This document shows positions 56,905-59,618 of a stretch of 59,618 bases of DNA, piece after piece; within the stretch, counting starts at the first letter, position 1; each line of letters starts with the position of its first letter. This DNA is from Roseobacter sp. (GTDB taxonomy: Bacteria; Pseudomonadota; Alphaproteobacteria; Rhodobacterales; Rhodobacteraceae). The translations under genes were made by a program, and so were the position numbers. The notes beneath the pieces were generated by a model, which saw nothing but the letters and a program-made list of their open reading frames with translations, was not told where the DNA came from and did not search any database. The stretch covers positions 1-59,618 of the forward strand of contig JAGXGZ010000060.1 of assembly GCA_024636495.1 (NCBI GenBank), given 5' to 3'.

Positions 56905-57369
56905 TTCTCTATCACCTTGCTTCTCGAACCGACGTTGCCATGCACATCATGAAAATATTTTCGCTGCGCTTGCAAAATACTGTTTCGCTGCGCATGCATA
57001 CGCGATAGGTGTTCATTTGTGAACGCTCGTGATTATTCTTTTCTCGGCGACCGCTGGTATCGAATTCATCGGCACGCCGGAAGACGGACCGGGCGTCCGC
57101 ATCCACACGCAAAAAGACTGATCCGCGGATTGGCGCAGATAGCGCGATCCACCTGCACCGCTGAACGCAACAATGCAAAAACCTGGCTTTGCATCACGCG
57201 TCTGCGCACAGCCTTGCTCCCTTTAACACACGCCACGTAACAAAAGTCCCAAGTCCACAATTTGTAAGGGACACCCTAGACCACATGCCACTAGATGTAG
57301 TATAATTGTTCACATTATTGCCAACGCACAGGAGGGGCTGCGGCGTTTTTATGAACAAGGATAGCTCTT
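56905..57369. other. Intergenic stretch between antiterminator and unknown gene
   Basis: About 465 bases with no convincing gene; the open frames are short, Arg/His-rich and overlap. It must hold the promoter of the antiterminator (minus) and of the gene at 57370 (plus). Sequence around 57290-57340 is AT-rich and has TATAAT-like TAGTATAATTG at 57297-57307, which could be a -10 element; the AGGAGG at 57331 is not followed by a fitting start. Confidence 0.45.
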
Positions 57370-58020
57370 ATGACAAAGGATCTTACAATTCCCGACCCCG
57401 GCCGCTTCGACCTTAAGTCTTTTGCGGATCTCCTGCCGCGCCGCGCGCCCCTTGTCGGGGAGGACCCCGGATCTTTCGAGGGTTTTCATACAGGCATGAT
57501 GCAGTCGCTGCTGCCGATGACCCCCTATGAGGGCGTCATTGCAGAAAACCTCATCGCGATTGAATGGGAATTATTGCAGCACCGCCGCATGCGGGACGCG
57601 GGAATGCGCAGGGTAATGCGTGACCGTGTGTGCGAGGCGGTCGTAACACGTGAAGAGGCGGCGCATGATGCTGAGATCGATGAGGCCTATGATGTGCATG
57701 AAGCGGAAGGCGGGACGGAAGATGACTGGGAAGAGCCATTCTCCTTCGATCTGGACGCCGCACAGGAAGTGGGTCAGACCCTTGCGCAAAATTCAGTGTC
57801 TCGTAATACTGACACTTTTCAGGCGGCCTGCGCAGAAATCGAAGCCATGGGGCTCGATGTCGTTGACCTGATGAGCGAGGCCTACCGCAGTTACGATGAA
57901 AGCGTCATAGACCATGAGAACAAATTGCCGGAGCTCGAGCGTCGGCGGCGGGAAGTCAAGCGCGACTATGACGCCCTGCAGAGGGCACGGCCCATCGAGG
58001 CGGTGGTCATCGAGGGATGA
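57370..58020 (+). CDS. Unknown acidic protein, first of a two-gene accessory unit
   Basis: A 216-residue soluble, acidic protein rich in Glu, Asp and Arg, with long predicted helices (VIAENLIAIEWELLQHRRMR and HENKLPELERRRREVKRDYD, the last a likely coiled coil). AAGGAT lies 9 bases before the ATG. No signal peptide, membrane segment or known catalytic motif is seen, and I do not recognise the family. The stop overlaps the start of the next gene by four bases (ATGA), so the two are co-translated. The position in accessory DNA next to ParDE suggests a mobile-element origin. Confidence 0.7.
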   Translation: MTKDLTIPDPGRFDLKSFADLLPRRAPLVGEDPGSFEGFHTGMMQSLLPMTPYEGVIAENLIAIEWELLQHRRMRDAGMRRVMRDRVCEAVVTREEAAHDAEIDEAYDVHEAEGGTEDDWEEPFSFDLDAAQEVGQTLAQNSVSRNTDTFQAACAEIEAMGLDVVDLMSEAYRSYDESVIDHENKLPELERRRREVKRDYDALQRARPIEAVVIEG

Positions 58021-58415
58021 CGGCCAACGGCAAGGCAGCGCGCAATCGGACAAACGCGCAGAAAAGCACCGGGCCCAAGACGGTAGCTGGAAAGGCGGCC
58101 GTGGCGCAGAATGCGCGCCGGCACGGGGTGACGGCAAAGCCTGATCCTGCCTCCGTCGCCGTCTGGGTGCGGGTGATCCTCAATGATCCGGACCTCACAC
58201 CAGCGGATCTTCTGGCGGAGGACTATCGCATGCGGCGGGCCCTGTCGCTGGCTGCGGCGGAGGTGAAGGTTTGCAAGGCGATGGCGGCATGCGACGGCAA
58301 TCAGCACAGACTGCTCAGACGCTACTTGCGCGAGGCGCAGGCGCAGCGGCGCAGAAGTTTTCAGGCTTGGTTGGCCTGCCTCGAGGAGACGCAGGAGATC
58401 CAAGAGGTTGCTTAA
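58017..58415 (+). CDS. Small basic protein with STGPKT...GKA motif
   Basis: A 132-residue basic protein. The N-terminus NAQKSTGPKTVAGKAAVAQN followed by ARRHG is a motif found at the start of many unassigned proteins in diverse bacteria, often on mobile DNA. The remainder is helical and rich in Ala and Arg. It is co-translated with the gene at 57370 (ATGA overlap). The function is unknown; the conserved basic head could contact nucleic acid, but this is a guess. Confidence 0.7.
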   Translation: MTANGKAARNRTNAQKSTGPKTVAGKAAVAQNARRHGVTAKPDPASVAVWVRVILNDPDLTPADLLAEDYRMRRALSLAAAEVKVCKAMAACDGNQHRLLRRYLREAQAQRRRSFQAWLACLEETQEIQEVA

Positions 58416-58505
58416 AGTGCGATTTACCGAAACAAAGCCACATTACAATCTGTGAGTGTGCGGCCTCCCCAAATGCCCGATAGCACGGCTAAACATGACA
58501 ATCTT

Positions 58506-58546
58506 TGCCATTATTTTTGACAGATACCGCCATATAATGGCATAAT
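58506..58546 (+). promoter_or_regulatory. ParDE promoter and operator
   Basis: TTGACA at 58517-58522, 18-base spacer, CATAAT at 58541-58546. The inverted repeat TGCCATTAT (58506-58514) and ATAATGGCA (58534-58542) brackets the -35 and reaches the -10. It lies 30 bases before the parD ATG and is the likely autoregulation site of the ParD RHH antitoxin. Confidence 0.7.
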
Positions 58547-58575
58547 GTCCACTGCTAGAAGAAGGAGTATGACGA

Positions 58576-58818
58576 ATGGCAACAATGAATGTTTCCCTTC
58601 CTGATCAGATGAAGACTTGGATTGATACACGGCTGGAGGACGGTCGTTTCAGCAACACGAGTGACTATGTGCGCCACCTCATTCGCCGTGACCAAGAGCG
58701 CGCGCAGGCAATTGAGGCACTGCAGCAAGCGATCGACGAGGGCGTAAAGAGCGGTGAGCCCGAGCCGTTCGACTTCAAGGCTTTCAAGGCACGCATGCGG
58801 GAGCAACATGCCCGTTAG
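58576..58818 (+). CDS. parD: ParD-family antitoxin
   Basis: An 80-residue ribbon-helix-helix antitoxin: MNVSLPDQMKTWIDTRLEDG then FSNTSDYVRHLIRRDQERAQ form the DNA-binding part (residues 3-50), and the acidic C-terminus (EPEPFDFKAFKARM) would wrap the toxin. It neutralises ParE and represses the operon. GAAGGAG lies 8 bases upstream of the ATG. It overlaps the parE start by 11 bases, so the two are co-translated. Confidence 0.92.
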   Translation: MATMNVSLPDQMKTWIDTRLEDGRFSNTSDYVRHLIRRDQERAQAIEALQQAIDEGVKSGEPEPFDFKAFKARMREQHAR

Positions 58819-59128
58819 TAGCTTGACCACCTACCGGCTGACACCAGCAGCCCAAAACGATCTGGTAGACATCTGGCGTTACACAGCGCAGCAATGGTCG
58901 GTCACGCAGGCAGACCGCTATACCGATATCCTGGAAGATACCTTGGAGCGGCTGCTCTTTATGCCGGAAATGGCGCGTGAACGCCCTGAATTCGATCCGC
59001 CTGTCCGCATCCATCCGAGCGCAGATCACTTAATCATCTGCCAGATTGAACACGATCACCTTTCGATCTTGCGGATGCTGGGCGCAAGCCAGGACTGGCA
59101 TGCGATCTTGAGGGCGGTTGACCAATGA
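58808..59128 (+). CDS. parE: ParE-family toxin (RelE/ParE superfamily)
   Basis: A 106-residue RelE/ParE-fold protein: YRLTPAAQNDLVDIWRYTAQ at the start, MARERPEFDPPVRIHP and HLIICQIEHDHLSILRMLGA in the second half, as in ParE toxins. ParE poisons DNA gyrase; the fold also includes ribosome-dependent RNases, so gyrase as target is by family only. The ATG at 58808 was chosen because it overlaps the end of parD, as is usual, although the frame is open further upstream. Confidence 0.9.
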   Translation: MPVSSLTTYRLTPAAQNDLVDIWRYTAQQWSVTQADRYTDILEDTLERLLFMPEMARERPEFDPPVRIHPSADHLIICQIEHDHLSILRMLGASQDWHAILRAVDQ

Positions 59129-59512
59129 AGAACAGCTACCCGGTCTTTGGGGGGCTTCGCTAGCCTTAAGATGACCAGATCGCACAGGGAACCAATACAC
59201 TCTCTCTCATGGCTTTTCCCCATCAGGATAAACGAGCGCCATATTGGCAACTGTTTACTGGTTTAATGTCTGTTTTCGAGCGAGACGTCCTCCATGCTCC
59301 AGCAAGTCCACCCCCCCCCGCCCAAGACTTAAATGCTCGATAACGCGCCAGATCGGCTGGTTCTAAATGCCTCCTTTCCTTCATCCATTCCATTGCAGCC
59401 CGAAAACTGACTTAAAAGTATTAGAACTCCAATGGTTCCCCGTTCCGTTTAAGGACGTAGAAGCATTGCTCGTCTACCGCGAGATATGCCCAAAAGTTGG
59501 TGACGGCCGTCA
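59129..59512. other. Gene-free stretch with C9 tract, up to the IS256-type end
   Basis: About 380 bases between parE and the transposase end. No credible gene was found. It holds a run of nine C at 59311-59319. The last part (about 59475-59505), read on the minus strand, has ACCAACTTTTGGGCATATCTC, the kind of end sequence seen in IS256-type elements, so the insertion probably ends there. Confidence 0.45.
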
Positions 59513-59618
59513 TCAGGCGGCGTTTTGAAGTTGCTTGATCCCGTCCTTGAACTCAACCCCCTGAATGACCTCGGGCAGCCGGTTTGGCCCGGATATCTTC
59601 CGCCACTTCTTCTTGGCT
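59513..59618 (-). pseudogene. IS256-family (mutator) transposase C-terminal end
   Basis: The minus-strand frame enters from the right edge and stops at 59513. The last residues (KKKWRKISGPNRLPEVIQGV, then EFKDGIKQ) match the C-terminal end of IS256/mutator-type transposases. Only about 34 codons are in the window, so it cannot be said whether the element is whole. Confidence 0.7.

Noticed and set aside
59056..59250. Minus-strand 64-codon frame over the parE end
   Set aside because: Overlaps parE antisense, no family match and no ribosome site.
1..59618. CRISPR array
   Set aside because: No regularly spaced short repeats with unique spacers were seen, and no cas genes.

Overview
The window looks like the chromosome (or a chromid) of a marine alphaproteobacterium of the Roseobacter group (Rhodobacterales). 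This rests on gene content and arrangement rather than on any 16S gene: a PhyR-NepR-EcfG general stress locus with its HisKA_2 kinase, a TAXI-type TRAP transporter, class III aminotransferases with roseobacter-like neighbours, a Hint-domain protein, gltD-GFA-gltB, uppP next to a complex I NDUFA9-like gene, and moderately GC-rich coding sequence. No rRNA operon, CRISPR array or prophage was seen.

Layout. Positions 1-2365 are accessory DNA: the end of an IS3-type transposase, a TIR-domain gene cut off by that insertion, a gene-free stretch with repeats, and an AAA+ ATPase, ending at the 3' end of a tRNA-Arg(TCT). 2.6-9.6 kb carries a peptide-type ABC transporter (ATPase, two permeases, and a separated binding protein) with a GNAT acetyltransferase and a histone-deacetylase-family amidohydrolase. 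9.7-15.6 kb holds an Hsp70-like protein, an M20 peptidase, a class V aminotransferase, a formate/nitrite-type channel and a YihY/BrkB membrane protein. 15.6-21.4 kb is a stress-response island: Crp/Fnr regulator, a receiver-like protein without the phosphorylation site, a holin-like plus DUF883 pair, phyR, nepR-ecfG-kinase and a 52-residue membrane protein, with EcfG-type promoters (GGAAC-N16/17-nGTT) at three intergenic places.

21.4-37.5 kb looks like a nitrogen-compound utilisation region: XRE-cupin regulator and 4-aminobutyrate-type aminotransferase (divergent), a membrane-anchored FMN glutamate-synthase-like protein, then a co-directional series of TAXI TRAP binding protein, fused TRAP permease, nitrilase-family amidase, a 912-residue Orn/Lys/Arg-type decarboxylase, an ATP-grasp ligase, a C45/AAT-like Ntn hydrolase and a class III aminotransferase. 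The last five genes combine amide making, amide breaking, decarboxylation and transamination next to an importer. I do not know a described pathway with this set, and consider it the best candidate for a new system here. One reading is transient N-acylation of an imported amine or amino acid, analogous in logic to the gamma-glutamyl-putrescine (Puu) route.

37.5-47.1 kb is cell-envelope related: a split PqiA, PqiB (MCE) and a PqiC-like lipoprotein, a Wzc/ExoP-type tyrosine autokinase, an unknown membrane-anchored protein, a PBP-OmpA fusion and a degenerate Hint protein. 47.2-55.7 kb is housekeeping: gltB, a GFA protein and gltD in one operon, uppP, and an NDUFA9-like SDR. A tRNA-Leu(CAG) at 55.9 kb is followed at once by the N-terminal remnant of a phage-type integrase, and the rest of the window (56.0-59.6 kb) is again accessory: a NusG/RfaH-like antiterminator, two unknown proteins, a ParDE toxin-antitoxin pair and the C-terminal end of an IS256-type transposase. 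The core is thus bounded on both sides by tRNA genes whose 3' ends face mobile DNA.
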